In this document: positions 26,755 through 36,508 of the stretch, piece after piece
How positions within the stretch are numbered: the first letter of the stretch is position 1
Layout of the letters: each line of letters opens with the position of its first letter
Assembly: GCA_965140765.1 (NCBI GenBank)
Contig: OZ223308.1
Location: 558,001-622,000 of the forward strand
Direction: 5' to 3'
DNA: 64,000 nucleotides
DNA from: Sunxiuqinia sp963678245
GTDB lineage: Bacteria; Bacteroidota; Bacteroidia; Bacteroidales; Prolixibacteraceae
Notes under the pieces: generated by a model
Told to the model about the DNA's origin: nothing
What the model saw: only the letters and a program-made list of their open reading frames with translations
Databases searched by the model: none
Program-made: the position numbers and the translations under genes

Positions 26755-29538
26755 ATGCCTGAACAAAACGACAATAACCACCGCCTTTTTTTGCTCGACG
26801 CCTATGCGTTAATCTATCGTTCGTATTTTGCCTTTATCAAAAACCCAAGATTTAACTCCAAAGGATTAAATACCTCGACCATGATGGGTTTCGTTAATTC
26901 TCTGGAGATGTTGCTCAACAAAGAGAACCCAACACACATCGCCGTCGTGTTTGATGTGCATGCCCCTACTTTCAGGCACGAAATGTACACCGAATACAAA
27001 GGTACCCGCGATGAGATGCCGGAAGATATTCGGACAGCGATTCCATGGGTGCGGAAAATTATTGAAGCTTACAATATCCCAATCCTCGAAAAAGAAGGCT
27101 TTGAGGCTGATGATGTTATTGGAACATTGGCTAAAAGAGCTGAAAAACAAGGCTACAAAACTTATATGATGACTCCCGACAAAGACTATGCGCAGCTGGT
27201 TTCGGAAAATATTTTCATGTACAAGCCTGGCCGCGCCGGAAACGACGTGGAAGTATGGGGAGTAGAAGAGGTGAAAAAGAAATTTGAGATTGAACGTCCG
27301 GAGCAAGTCATTGATATCTTAGGCCTGATGGGCGATAGTTCAGACAATATTCCCGGATGCCCCGGAATAGGGCCGAAAACTGCGATGAAGCTCATCTCTT
27401 CTTATCATTCTATTGATGGTATTTACGAGCATATTGAGGAGTTAAAAGGCAAGCAAAAAGAGAACCTCGTAAACTTTGAGGAACAGGTCAGGTTGTCTCG
27501 TAAATTGGTTGAAATTATTCAGGATGTACCGGTTGAGTTCGACGAAAAAACGCTGACTAAAGATGAGGCAAACATTGAAGAACTTCGGAATATATACAAC
27601 GAACTTGAATTTAAGACATTGGCACAAAAACTTGATGCGCCAAAGCAAAAGGCAGATCCGAGTTTTGAGCAAGGAACACTATTTGGCGGAAGCGAAGGAT
27701 CCGAACAAGTTGTTCGTAAGGATTTAGTGAACTTGGAAAACACACCGCACAACTATTTTTTGGTTGAAAATGCGATGCAGCGTGCCAGCCTACGCGCTGA
27801 ACTTTCGGTGCAGGAAGAGTTTTGTTTCGACACTGAAACAACAGGATTGGATACGCATACAGCAGAACTGGTTTGTCTCTCATTCGCCTTCAAAAAAGGA
27901 GAAGCTTATTGTGTGACTTTACCTACAAAGCGAGAAGAAGCTCAAAAAATAGTTGAAGAATTCCACTTGATTTTTGAAGATGAAAACGTTCGTAAAATCG
28001 GACAAAACATCAAGTATGATATCTTGATGTTGAAGCATTACAATGTTGAAGTAAAAGGCCCGATTTACGACACCATGATTGCGCATTATCTTATTCAACC
28101 CGAATTGCGCCACAACCTCGATTACCTGTGCGAAACTTATCTGGGATACCAAAAAGTAGAAACCGAAGAGCTGATTGGCAAAAAAGGCAAAAAGCAGCAA
28201 AGCATGCGACAAGTTCCGATTGAAAAGTTGAAGGATTATGCCTGCGAAGATGCGGATCTGACTCTGCAACTAAAACTAGCCATTGATCCTGAGTTGGATA
28301 AAACCGGCGTTCGTTCGGTGTTTGAAAAAATTGAAATGCCACTAATTCCTGTTTTAGCCGACATGGAAATGGCCGGTGTAACACTCAACACCAATGAATT
28401 AGATATTTTTGCAGACAAGCTTCGCGAACAGTTAAGCACCCTAGAAAAAGACATTAAAGATTTGGCAGGCGAAGATTTTAATGTCTCGTCGCCAAAACAA
28501 CTGGGCCCCATTCTATTTGAAAAACTAAACATCGTTAACAAGGCCAGAAAAACGAAGACCAAGCAATATTCCACCGCCGAAGATGTGCTGAGTAAATTGG
28601 TTGATAAACACCCAATTGTTCCTAAGATATTGGAATTTCGTGGATTGAAAAAACTGCTATCAACCTACGTTGAAGCCTTACCACAATTGGTAAATACCCG
28701 TACAGGAAAGATTCATACCAGCTACAACCAGGCCATTGCTGCAACAGGGCGATTGAGCTCCACTAATCCAAACTTACAAAACATCCCGATTCGGGACGAA
28801 GAAGGTCGTGAACTTAGAAAAGCGTTTACTGCTTCAGATGAAAATCATGTGTTTTTGTCGGCCGACTATTCGCAAATTGAATTGCGCATTATGGCTGCCT
28901 TGAGTAAAGATGAAAATCTGCTGGAGGCTTTTAATAACAAACAGGATGTTCACTCAACAACAGCTTCAAAAATCTATAAAGTTGCTTTGGATGAAGTGAC
29001 TTCCGACATGCGCCGAAAAGCCAAAACGGCCAACTTTGGAATCATCTACGGAATCTCAGCTTTTGGTTTGTCTGAACGTCTGAACATTTCGCGCACCGAA
29101 GCTAAGGAGTTAATCGATGGCTATTTTAAAAACTTCAGCCGCGTAAAAGAGTTTATGGATGAAAGTATTAATTTAGCTCGCGATCACGGATATGTGGAAA
29201 CGATTAAAGGTCGCCGCCGATATTTGAAAGATATTAATTCGGCCAATGCGGTGGTTCGGGGTGTTGCGGAGCGAAATGCCATTAACGCTCCCATCCAGGG
29301 ATCAGCTGCCGACATCATCAAGCTGGCCATGATCAATATCTGGAACACGCTGAACGAACAAAAATTACAAGCTAAAATGATTTTACAGGTACATGATGAA
29401 TTGAACTTCGACGTACCTAAAAATGAACTGGACCAGGTAAAAGAAATTGTCAAACAACAAATGGAACATGCTGTTGAGATTGGCCTTCCGCTAACCGTCG
29501 AAATGGATGCAGGTGTCAATTGGATGGAGGCCCATTAA
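26755..29538 (+). CDS. polA: DNA polymerase I
   Basis: Repair and Okazaki-maturation polymerase of 927 aa. All three activities look intact. The 5' nuclease domain spans about 1-300 (FLLDAYALIYRSYFAF, EADDVIGTLAK, GDSSDNIPGCPGIGPKTA). The 3'-5' exonuclease, about 330-520, has FCFDTETTGLD, GQNIKYDILML and YACEDADLTLQL, so its acidic residues are kept. The polymerase domain has motif A ADYSQIELRI, motif B RRKAKTANFGIIYG and motif C QVHDELNFD. Length matches the family. Ends with the shared terminator at 29607-29637. Confidence 0.97.
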   Translation: MPEQNDNNHRLFLLDAYALIYRSYFAFIKNPRFNSKGLNTSTMMGFVNSLEMLLNKENPTHIAVVFDVHAPTFRHEMYTEYKGTRDEMPEDIRTAIPWVRKIIEAYNIPILEKEGFEADDVIGTLAKRAEKQGYKTYMMTPDKDYAQLVSENIFMYKPGRAGNDVEVWGVEEVKKKFEIERPEQVIDILGLMGDSSDNIPGCPGIGPKTAMKLISSYHSIDGIYEHIEELKGKQKENLVNFEEQVRLSRKLVEIIQDVPVEFDEKTLTKDEANIEELRNIYNELEFKTLAQKLDAPKQKADPSFEQGTLFGGSEGSEQVVRKDLVNLENTPHNYFLVENAMQRASLRAELSVQEEFCFDTETTGLDTHTAELVCLSFAFKKGEAYCVTLPTKREEAQKIVEEFHLIFEDENVRKIGQNIKYDILMLKHYNVEVKGPIYDTMIAHYLIQPELRHNLDYLCETYLGYQKVETEELIGKKGKKQQSMRQVPIEKLKDYACEDADLTLQLKLAIDPELDKTGVRSVFEKIEMPLIPVLADMEMAGVTLNTNELDIFADKLREQLSTLEKDIKDLAGEDFNVSSPKQLGPILFEKLNIVNKARKTKTKQYSTAEDVLSKLVDKHPIVPKILEFRGLKKLLSTYVEALPQLVNTRTGKIHTSYNQAIAATGRLSSTNPNLQNIPIRDEEGRELRKAFTASDENHVFLSADYSQIELRIMAALSKDENLLEAFNNKQDVHSTTASKIYKVALDEVTSDMRRKAKTANFGIIYGISAFGLSERLNISRTEAKELIDGYFKNFSRVKEFMDESINLARDHGYVETIKGRRRYLKDINSANAVVRGVAERNAINAPIQGSAADIIKLAMINIWNTLNEQKLQAKMILQVHDELNFDVPKNELDQVKEIVKQQMEHAVEIGLPLTVEMDAGVNWMEAH

Positions 29539-29606
29539 ACGAAGTGCTGTAGATTCTGATCTGTTGAGAAAACGTGCTTGATCGTATATTAGCAAAATAG
29601 AAATTA

Positions 29607-29639
29607 AAAAGTCGGGAATTGAAAACTCCCGACTTTTCT
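29607..29639 (+). terminator. Bidirectional terminator between polA and the RND operon
   Basis: Stem of about 11 bp (AAAAGTCGGGA with TCCCGACTTTT, 29608-29617 and 29627-29637) and a 9-nt loop. T-runs on both strands let it end polA on the plus strand and the DUF2892 gene on the minus strand. Confidence 0.8.
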
Positions 29640-29642
29640 TTT

Positions 29643-29825
29643 CTATTCAACCCCCGCTTTTTTCAAGATCATTTCCAGCGGGCAAAATTTGGTAAACGAC
29701 GACTGAAACAGGTTTAGCCCCACAAAAGCCGCTAAAATTAGCCAATTATTGTCAACAGTAGTGGCCAAAATTACGCTCACCGAAACCATAAACCCGGCAA
29801 CAGCCCGTACTATTCTTTCTTTCAT
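29643..29825 (-). CDS. DUF2892 small inner-membrane protein
   Basis: Small protein of 60 aa with two hydrophobic helices (VRAVAGFMVSVSVILATTV and WLILAAFVGLNLFQSSF) and the closing FCPLEMILKKAGV. The CP motif after the second helix is typical of the DUF2892/YgaP-type membrane family, often found beside sulfur-, redox- or metal-related genes. It is the last gene of the RND efflux operon (20 nt after the PII-like gene). Its role there is unknown. Confidence 0.8.
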   Translation of the reverse strand: MKERIVRAVAGFMVSVSVILATTVDNNWLILAAFVGLNLFQSSFTKFCPLEMILKKAGVE

Positions 29826-29845
29826 ATCCGTTATATTTTAAAAAA

Positions 29846-30157
29846 TTACACAAACTTTTCCACCCCAACGATGTATGCATTCATCGGGCTCATTGCGTCA
29901 ATACTATGATTAAATTTATCAATCCGTTCCAAAAGCTTATTCGCTTTGTCTTCGGCTAAAAATGTAAACGAAACCATGTAGTTATATGGATTTTTTCGGG
30001 AGCCAAACCAGTTCGCAAAATCAGTATTTCCATCAGCTTGCTCCATAAAACCTTCCACATCCATCTCGCTATAAGCACTGATCTTTATCGACTTAAAAAT
30101 CTGCTGCAACTCATGATGGTAGGCCTTTGCGCATTGAATAATTACAAATTTCATCAT
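29846..30157 (-). CDS. PII-like small protein of the RND operon
   Basis: Protein of 103 aa beginning MMKFVIIQCAKAYHHELQQIF. The pattern of strand, helix, strand with a variable loop (EQADGNTDFANWFGSRKNPYN), then strand VSFTFLAEDKANKLLERIDKFN and a final strand NAYIVGVEKFV fits the ferredoxin-like PII superfamily (similar to DUF3240-type proteins linked to RND pumps). The nitrogen-PII T-loop signature with a uridylylated tyrosine is not present, so a nitrogen role is unlikely. It starts 6 nt after the pump gene. A regulatory or ligand-sensing role for the pump is inference. Confidence 0.65.
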   Translation of the reverse strand: MMKFVIIQCAKAYHHELQQIFKSIKISAYSEMDVEGFMEQADGNTDFANWFGSRKNPYNYMVSFTFLAEDKANKLLERIDKFNHSIDAMSPMNAYIVGVEKFV

Positions 30158-30163
30158 ATTTGT

Positions 30164-33100
30164 TTATTTTATTGGTTCGTTAGAAATTTCTTCATCTGAT
30201 TCGACAACAAGCACTTCTTCCTCCACCGGATATTTCTTCTTCTCCGTCATGTAATAAATCAACGGAACAATTACCAGTGTTAGCACGGTCGACGCTATAG
30301 TTCCACCCATCAACGAAATGGCAAGTCCCTGAAAGATCGGGTCGAATAAAATAACAACAGCTCCAATCACAACCGTTCCAGCAGTTAGCAGAATTGGCGT
30401 TGTTCGTACTGCCCCCGCCTCAAGCACTGCTTCTTTTAGCGGAATGCCATCATTAAGTCGGAGGTTGATAAAGTCAATTAGTAAGATGGAGTTTCGAACC
30501 ATAATTCCGGCTAAGGCAATCGCACCAATCATGGATGTTGCAGTAAAGAAAGCGCCCATCATCCAATGGCCAATCAGTATTCCAACCAAGGAAAGTGGTA
30601 TCGCCACCATCATCACAAAAGGTACTTTAAAGTTCTGGAACCAGCCGATGATCAGCATGTAAATAACTAAAAGCACCACGGCAAAGGCAGTACCCAAATC
30701 GCGGAATACTTCGTAAGTAATTTGCCACTCACCATCCCACTTCAGGCTATAGTCGTCTTGTGTAAAAGGTTGCTGCGTGAACTCTTCATTCAACGTATAA
30801 CCTTCCGGCAGTTGAATCTGGTTTAAATGATCAGACATGTTCAGAATTCCATACACCGGGCTTTCCAATTCTCCGGCAATATCGGCCGTTACATAAACCA
30901 CCCGTTTCTGATTTTTGCGGTAGATGCTTTTATCCTGTATCCCTTTCTCAACTTCAACCACATCGCCCAGAGCAGTCATTTTCCCGGTTTGACTCATGAT
31001 ATTGATCTTTTTCAGATCCTCAATATTAGAACGCTCATTTTCTTTAAAACGAAGGACAATACCAATTTGCTCATGCTCCTTTTCCTGATAAAGCTGTGTC
31101 ACCTCATGACCACCTAAAGCCACTTGTAAACTATGAACCACTTGCTGAGTTGACAGCCCCATCAAAGCGGCCTTTTCTTTTAGTACATTGAATTTATACT
31201 CTTCCTGATCGCTCTCCATGTGCCAATCGATATCTACGACATCGGCTGTTTGAGCAAATAAGTCTTTCACTTGGCTGGCGACATCCATTTGAGTTTCATA
31301 ATCGGGTCCGTACACTTCAGCAACCAATGTTGACATGACAGGAGGCCCCGGTGGTACCTCAACAACTTTCACATTGGCATTGAACTTCTTCGCCAGCTTT
31401 TGAAGTTCTGGTCGCATGACCTTTGCAATATCATGACTCTGCAAATCGCGGTCTCCTTTATCAGTGAGATTGACTTGAATATCGGCAACGTTTGAACCAC
31501 TGCGTAAATCGTAGTGGCGAACCAAACCATTAAAGTTCATGGGAGAAGCTGTTCCCACATAAGTTTGGTAATCTACCACATCTTCTTGCTGTGTGATGTA
31601 GGCTGCCAATTCTTTAGAAACAGCAGCCGTGCGCTCAAGTGTGGTCCCTTCGGGCATGTCAATAATTACCTGAAACTCGTTTTTATTATCAAAAGGAAGC
31701 ATTTTTACTGTCACCATTTTGAAATACACTAAAGTCATTGATCCCAGCAACAGCACAGTCACCCCAATGATAAATCCCCAGCGTTTAAAACCTGAGTTCA
31801 ACATGGGTTTCATGGTTTTGCTATACATACGATAGATGAGCGAATCTTCGAGCCTGAATTCCTTTTTATTGTCATCTTCCTTTCCGTTAAACCGAAGTAA
31901 CCGATATGCTAAAAATGGAGTGATTGTCAACGCAACCAGCAAGGAAAAAATCATGGCAATGGATGCTCCGATGGGCATTGGGCTCATGTAAGGACCCATC
32001 AATCCTGAAACAAAAACCATTGGCAAAACCGCAGCAATTACTGTAAATGTGGCTAAAATAGTTGGGTTTCCCACCTCATCAATTGAGCGAATAGCCGCCT
32101 GTATAAAAGGCAATTTCTTCATCTTAAAGTGTCGGTGCATATTTTCAGCAATAATGATGGAGTCGTCCACCACAATTCCGGTCACAAATACCAACGCGAA
32201 AAGTGTAATCCGATTCAAGGTGTAGTCCAGAAAGTAGTAACTGAACATGGTGAGTGCAAATGTAATTGGCACCGATAAGAAGACGACTAGTCCTCCACGC
32301 CATCCCATGGCCAACATCACGACAAAGGTTACCGCGATAATGGCTCCCATCAGGTGCATCAGCAATTCCGATACTTTGTGAGAAGCTGTTTCTCCATAAT
32401 TACGGGTTACATCAACATGCACATCCGAAGGAATCAAGTTTTGCTCTAAATGACTGATTTTCTCCAGAATTTGATCCGATACTTTCATGGCATCGGCTCC
32501 CCGGCGTTTGGCTACCGAAATGGTTACGGCCGGATATTCACCTTGAAAATTATCCTTTTGCTCATTAATCTTTCCATAACCGAAATTCACATATTGAATG
32601 GGTTCTTGCGGACCATCCAGTATTTCAGCAACCTGCTTTAAATACACGGGACTGCCGTTGTGAATGCCGACCACCAGGTTGGCAACATCATCCGAAGTTT
32701 TCAGAAATTGACCTGCTTCAACCAGGTATTCATTATCGTTATTATTGAATGATCCGGCATTGAATTGTTCATTGGCTAGCTGAATTTTCTGCGCAATACT
32801 CAGTGCATCCACATGAAATCCGGCCATTTGCTCATTATTCAATACCACACGAATCTGGCGCGAACGACCTCCGATAACTTTGGTTTCCGAAACATCATTC
32901 ACTTGCTCAATCTCGTTGTTCACTTCCTGAGCAATTCGACGTAATTCGTAATCACTATAGTTTTCGCTCCAAAAGGTCAACCCTAATACCGGAACGTCAT
33001 CAATCGACCGTGTTTTAACCAAAGGTAAACTCGTTCCTTTGGGCATCTGGTCCATGTGTTTCATGATCTCGTTGTACATTTTTACCAACGAGCGCTCCAC

Positions 33101-33415
33101 ATCTTCACCGACATAAAACTGAACAATTAACATGGCTTGACCCGGCATGGAGGTGGAATACACATATTCAACCCCTGGGATATTTGCAACCACTTTTTCA
33201 AGTGGTTGCATTACGCGTGACTCAATTTCTTTGGGACTGGCTCCGGGATACCGAAAAAAGATATCCGCAATGGGAACATCAATTTGGGGTTCTTCCTCCC
33301 GAGGCGTTAAATAAGAACTGTAGATGCCGATTGCCAAAAAAGCAATCATCAACAGCGGAGTCAGTTTTGAATTTATAAATAGTTTGGCGATACCGCCTGC
33401 AAATCCTGTCTTCAT
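30164..33415 (-). CDS. RND efflux pump, inner-membrane permease
   Basis: Proton-driven AcrB-superfamily transporter of 1083 aa with two 6-TM halves and large periplasmic loops. Landmarks are the N-terminal amphipathic segment and TM1 (LTPLLMIAFLAIGIYSSYL), TPREEEPQIDVP, porter-domain GASPKEIESRVMQPLEKVV, and TM4 FVTGIVVDDSIIIAEN with both proton-relay aspartates. The second half repeats the fold (ALAGIMVRNSILLIDFINLR near 995). TPREEEPQI-type members are usually grouped with multidrug or small-molecule exporters and lack the methionine pairs of Cus-type metal pumps; substrate is unassigned. Third gene in a five-gene operon with TolC, adaptor, PII-like and DUF2892 genes. Confidence 0.93.
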   Translation of the reverse strand: MKTGFAGGIAKLFINSKLTPLLMIAFLAIGIYSSYLTPREEEPQIDVPIADIFFRYPGASPKEIESRVMQPLEKVVANIPGVEYVYSTSMPGQAMLIVQFYVGEDVERSLVKMYNEIMKHMDQMPKGTSLPLVKTRSIDDVPVLGLTFWSENYSDYELRRIAQEVNNEIEQVNDVSETKVIGGRSRQIRVVLNNEQMAGFHVDALSIAQKIQLANEQFNAGSFNNNDNEYLVEAGQFLKTSDDVANLVVGIHNGSPVYLKQVAEILDGPQEPIQYVNFGYGKINEQKDNFQGEYPAVTISVAKRRGADAMKVSDQILEKISHLEQNLIPSDVHVDVTRNYGETASHKVSELLMHLMGAIIAVTFVVMLAMGWRGGLVVFLSVPITFALTMFSYYFLDYTLNRITLFALVFVTGIVVDDSIIIAENMHRHFKMKKLPFIQAAIRSIDEVGNPTILATFTVIAAVLPMVFVSGLMGPYMSPMPIGASIAMIFSLLVALTITPFLAYRLLRFNGKEDDNKKEFRLEDSLIYRMYSKTMKPMLNSGFKRWGFIIGVTVLLLGSMTLVYFKMVTVKMLPFDNKNEFQVIIDMPEGTTLERTAAVSKELAAYITQQEDVVDYQTYVGTASPMNFNGLVRHYDLRSGSNVADIQVNLTDKGDRDLQSHDIAKVMRPELQKLAKKFNANVKVVEVPPGPPVMSTLVAEVYGPDYETQMDVASQVKDLFAQTADVVDIDWHMESDQEEYKFNVLKEKAALMGLSTQQVVHSLQVALGGHEVTQLYQEKEHEQIGIVLRFKENERSNIEDLKKINIMSQTGKMTALGDVVEVEKGIQDKSIYRKNQKRVVYVTADIAGELESPVYGILNMSDHLNQIQLPEGYTLNEEFTQQPFTQDDYSLKWDGEWQITYEVFRDLGTAFAVVLLVIYMLIIGWFQNFKVPFVMMVAIPLSLVGILIGHWMMGAFFTATSMIGAIALAGIMVRNSILLIDFINLRLNDGIPLKEAVLEAGAVRTTPILLTAGTVVIGAVVILFDPIFQGLAISLMGGTIASTVLTLVIVPLIYYMTEKKKYPVEEEVLVVESDEEISNEPIK

Positions 33416-33426
33416 GTTTCTTCTGC

Positions 33427-34509
33427 TTATTTGTTTTCAACTAAGGCGCCATCAAACAGTTTTCCGTTTGAAATCTGAATGTAACTTTCCCCATCTGTCA
33501 GACCCGAAAGAATTTCAATTGAATCCTCGTGCGTTTTGCCGGTTTTTACCCAACGTAGTAAGGCATTGCCCGTTTGGCTCACGGTGTACAATCCAACTAA
33601 TTGACCTCTCTGCACCAAGGCCGTTTTCGGAACCATGATTAGTGGATGGGTGCCATGCTCGTATAACACGGTGGCATACATGCCTGAGTATAATTGCTCG
33701 TTATTGTCGGCCAACAATACCTTGGCTTCAAACTGATTACCAGTGTTGGCCGATGAAGGATTGATTTCGGCAATCACACCGTTCAATTCCAGGCCATCCG
33801 CCGCATTGAAATGCACTTTTACTGAATCGTTCAAGGCCAATCTGCCAATGTCTGACTCAGGAATACGAGCCAACACTTTCCATTGCGAAGGGTTTTCAAT
33901 ACTCAGTAAAGGCATTCCGGGGTTGGCCATGTCGCCTTCCTGTACAAATTTGCCGGTGATAATTCCACTGTATGGTGCACGAATCGACGCATATCGAAGC
34001 GATTCTTCTACTTCTTTTTCCATCTGGTTAACAGCTTCCAAACGAGCTTTAGTCATTTGATAACGCGAACGCATATCTTCAATTTCCTTGTCTGACGCAC
34101 TTCCCGATTGATACAAAGCTTCAAAACGCTTCAAATCTTTTTCGGCACTTTCAAACGCGGTTTCGGCTTCAACTCTATTGGCTTCCACCTGAGCTTTTTT
34201 TGCCAGAATATCCTGATTGCGAATTTGCAATAACAGATCGCCTTGCTTTACTTTTTGCCCGGGGCGAGCATAAATCCGGGTCACTTGCCCCATCATTCGG
34301 GTACTTAAATTCGATTGCTTTTCAGCCGCCAGTTTTCCGGAAAAACTGTGTACTACCGGATAATCTTTTACTTTGGCAACAGCTATTTGAGCAGCTACTT
34401 TTGCTGGTTGCACGGCTTCTTGTTTATCGTTTTTGCCGCACGAGGAAATCAAAATCCCTAGTGCCAGAGCTATTATAAATGGGCTTGTTCTAACTAAATT
34501 TGTCTTCAT
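33427..34509 (-). CDS. RND efflux periplasmic adaptor lipoprotein
   Basis: Membrane-fusion protein of 360 aa linking the pump with the outer-membrane channel. A lipobox is clear (ALALGILISSCG, acylated Cys near residue 21). The first barrel-sandwich half (GQVTRIYARPGQKVKQGDLLLQI), a coiled-coil hairpin (about 105-165), the second lipoyl half (YASIRAPYSGIITGKFVQEGD) and the beta-barrel and membrane-proximal domains follow in order. A longer frame reaching 34635 adds 42 residues lacking a signal and overlaps tolC; the ATG at 34509 starts a proper lipoprotein signal. It sits 13 nt after tolC and 11 nt before the pump. Confidence 0.93.
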   Translation of the reverse strand: MKTNLVRTSPFIIALALGILISSCGKNDKQEAVQPAKVAAQIAVAKVKDYPVVHSFSGKLAAEKQSNLSTRMMGQVTRIYARPGQKVKQGDLLLQIRNQDILAKKAQVEANRVEAETAFESAEKDLKRFEALYQSGSASDKEIEDMRSRYQMTKARLEAVNQMEKEVEESLRYASIRAPYSGIITGKFVQEGDMANPGMPLLSIENPSQWKVLARIPESDIGRLALNDSVKVHFNAADGLELNGVIAEINPSSANTGNQFEAKVLLADNNEQLYSGMYATVLYEHGTHPLIMVPKTALVQRGQLVGLYTVSQTGNALLRWVKTGKTHEDSIEILSGLTDGESYIQISNGKLFDGALVENK

Positions 34510-34522
34510 CGTTATCTTGGCT

Positions 34523-35854
34523 TTATTCGTTAATCTCTTTTTCAAGCAATAATTCCAGTTCGAATACTGCCTGTTTATAATTGTAAATACGTTGGATATA
34601 ATCCAGGTTTTTCTTCGAAGCCAGTGCTTCGGCAATCAACAGATCAGTGGTTTTTTCCAGCCCCTGCTCAAACCGGTCGGTGCGAATACGGAGCGACTCT
34701 TCGGCTTGCTCCTTGGCTAGTTTACCCGACTGAATCTGTTGATAAGTTAATTCTAATTTTCGTTTGGCTCTGTTTAACTGTATTTGGCTTTGAGACAGAT
34801 AATCGTCGTAATTGTAGCGGGCTTCGTTGAGTTGCGCACTGGCTTTTTGTACGCTTCCCACATTTTTATACCCGCTGAATAAATCCCAGCTTAAACTGGC
34901 TCCAACCATGTAGTTACTGGCCGACGTTCCCAGTATTTCCTTGTCGTTCCACTCGTAACTTCCAAAGGCATTTACCCGAGGAATGAATTTCATTTTTTCC
35001 GAACGAAGCATATTTTCAGTTGCTTCAATTTGCTTCTGCACAGCTTTAAGATCCGACCGGTTTTCCAATTCTCCCGGATTGTAATTTACGGTGAACTGAG
35101 CCGGATCTTCCACCATTGAGTCGGTTGGTTCAATGCTGGAGTTTAAGTCCAATCCCACCAGATGAGCCAAAAACTCGTTGGCTGTTTGTAGTTGATTGTT
35201 GGCTTCGCGCAACTGGTTTTGGCGCTCTTCCATACGAACTGAAGCTTCCAGCACATCGGCATGTTTAACAAAGCCTTGTGCTTCATTGTCTTTCGTTAGC
35301 GTTAGTGCTTCCTTGGCTACATTAACCGATTGTTGTAACACCTCAACGGCTGACTGTGCCAACTCCAATTGGAAATAAGCTTTCTTGACTTCGTATTGAA
35401 TTTGCTGACGCGTGCGCTCGGTCTGAAGCGATACCGCTTCGTATTGATTTTTAGCTGCTTTGCGGGCGTAAATACCATCCACGTTAAGGATGGGTTGTTG
35501 CAACTCAATTTTTGTACTATAATTCTCAATATCGTCTGGATCGTTCAACATTGCGGGGTTAAAATCGGCTTGAGTGACCACCTCCTGCTTGAGCTTAAAG
35601 CCGAAAGCCGACAACGGATCGTTAGTTGACACTCCAGTATGACTAACCGATAAGCCTGGTAAAAACAATGAATTGGTCATTCGATAAGACCCGCGGGCTG
35701 CTTGCTGCCGGGCTTCTGCAACTTTTGCCGACCGATTGTTTTCTCCGGCCAGCTGCAAAGCCTCCTCCAAACTCAGCTGCTTCACCTGTCCCAATCCTAT
35801 TAGAGGAATCGTAAAGCTTAATAGCAGTAAATAAATGTGTAATTGTTTTTGCAT
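34523..35854 (-). CDS. TolC-family outer-membrane efflux protein
   Basis: Outer-membrane channel subunit (443 aa) of the tripartite pump. Signal peptide MQKQLHIYLLLLSFTIPLIGLG, then two repeats of the OEP fold: LSLEEALQLAGENNRSAKVAEA and later ENRSDLKAVQKQIEATENM, with long heptad-rich helices and short beta-strand blocks (VGASLSWDLFSGY). A frame from 35908 adds 18 residues before a clean signal peptide, so ATG at 35854 is preferred. First gene of the RND operon. A minus-strand TATTTTTG box at 35892-35885 fits a promoter with a start near 35878, although a matching TTG box is not seen. Confidence 0.92.
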   Translation of the reverse strand: MQKQLHIYLLLLSFTIPLIGLGQVKQLSLEEALQLAGENNRSAKVAEARQQAARGSYRMTNSLFLPGLSVSHTGVSTNDPLSAFGFKLKQEVVTQADFNPAMLNDPDDIENYSTKIELQQPILNVDGIYARKAAKNQYEAVSLQTERTRQQIQYEVKKAYFQLELAQSAVEVLQQSVNVAKEALTLTKDNEAQGFVKHADVLEASVRMEERQNQLREANNQLQTANEFLAHLVGLDLNSSIEPTDSMVEDPAQFTVNYNPGELENRSDLKAVQKQIEATENMLRSEKMKFIPRVNAFGSYEWNDKEILGTSASNYMVGASLSWDLFSGYKNVGSVQKASAQLNEARYNYDDYLSQSQIQLNRAKRKLELTYQQIQSGKLAKEQAEESLRIRTDRFEQGLEKTTDLLIAEALASKKNLDYIQRIYNYKQAVFELELLLEKEINE

Positions 35855-36445
35855 ATCTATTCTTTCTGATTTGTTTTCTGGAAGCAAAAATAATGGTTTC
35901 GAATTCATATATATACATTTATAGATGTTTATATTTTTAAATGTTTGCTAATTGAATTTAAATGATCTTAAAGCGATAATTAGCGGGGAATTAAAACAAG
36001 ACTCAAGTCTCTTATTATCAGAAAATAATAACAACAACAGCACCTACAGAAGTATACAAGAAAGGAAATGTTAAGTTTATGTTACCCAAGATTATTTGCG
36101 AGAAATGATCGGGTAAAGAAAGAAGAAATTGAGTTAATCTATCCCCTAAGTCACCCAAATGAAGATTTAGAAGACCCAAAAAGTCTGTAAGATATTTTTC
36201 CAGCCCAAATCAATCATTTGGAAATTGATATTTCAATACAGTACAGATTATTCTATTTAATGAACAACCATTCAAACTATCGCTCATTGCTCCTTCAAAA
36301 ACCGCGAACACACGACTCCTTTATCTGCAGTCAAGAAGTTTACAGGTCGACTCGAATATCCTTATCAAACGAACCGCTAACTACCCAATCATGAGGAACT
36401 GTTACATTCTCACATTTTGGATAGCCCCTTGTTCGCAAACTGTCA
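35855..36445. other. Intergenic stretch between tolC and galE
   Basis: About 600 AT-rich bases. The tolC end holds the -7 box at 35885-35892. A 40-codon open frame at 36068-36190 (plus strand) has an AGGA too close to its ATG and no recognisable similarity; it may be chance or a gene remnant. No tRNA, repeat or further gene was recognised. Confidence 0.6.
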
Positions 36446-36480
36446 TAAAAAAAGGCTCTTCCCAGTCGGGAAAAGCCTTC
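36446..36480 (-). terminator. Terminator of galE
   Basis: On the minus strand, AAGGCT-TTTCCC type stem (36452-36463 with 36468-36479, one mismatch), AGTC-type loop, then a run of seven or more T (complement of 36446-36453). Confidence 0.8.
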
Positions 36481-36508
36481 ATATCCTAATTTTTAACGAT
36501 TCTTCCAA

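Noticed and set aside
36068..36190. 40-codon open frame between tolC and galE
   Set aside because: AGGA is only one base from the ATG, there is no clear promoter or similarity, and the surrounding region has many stops.
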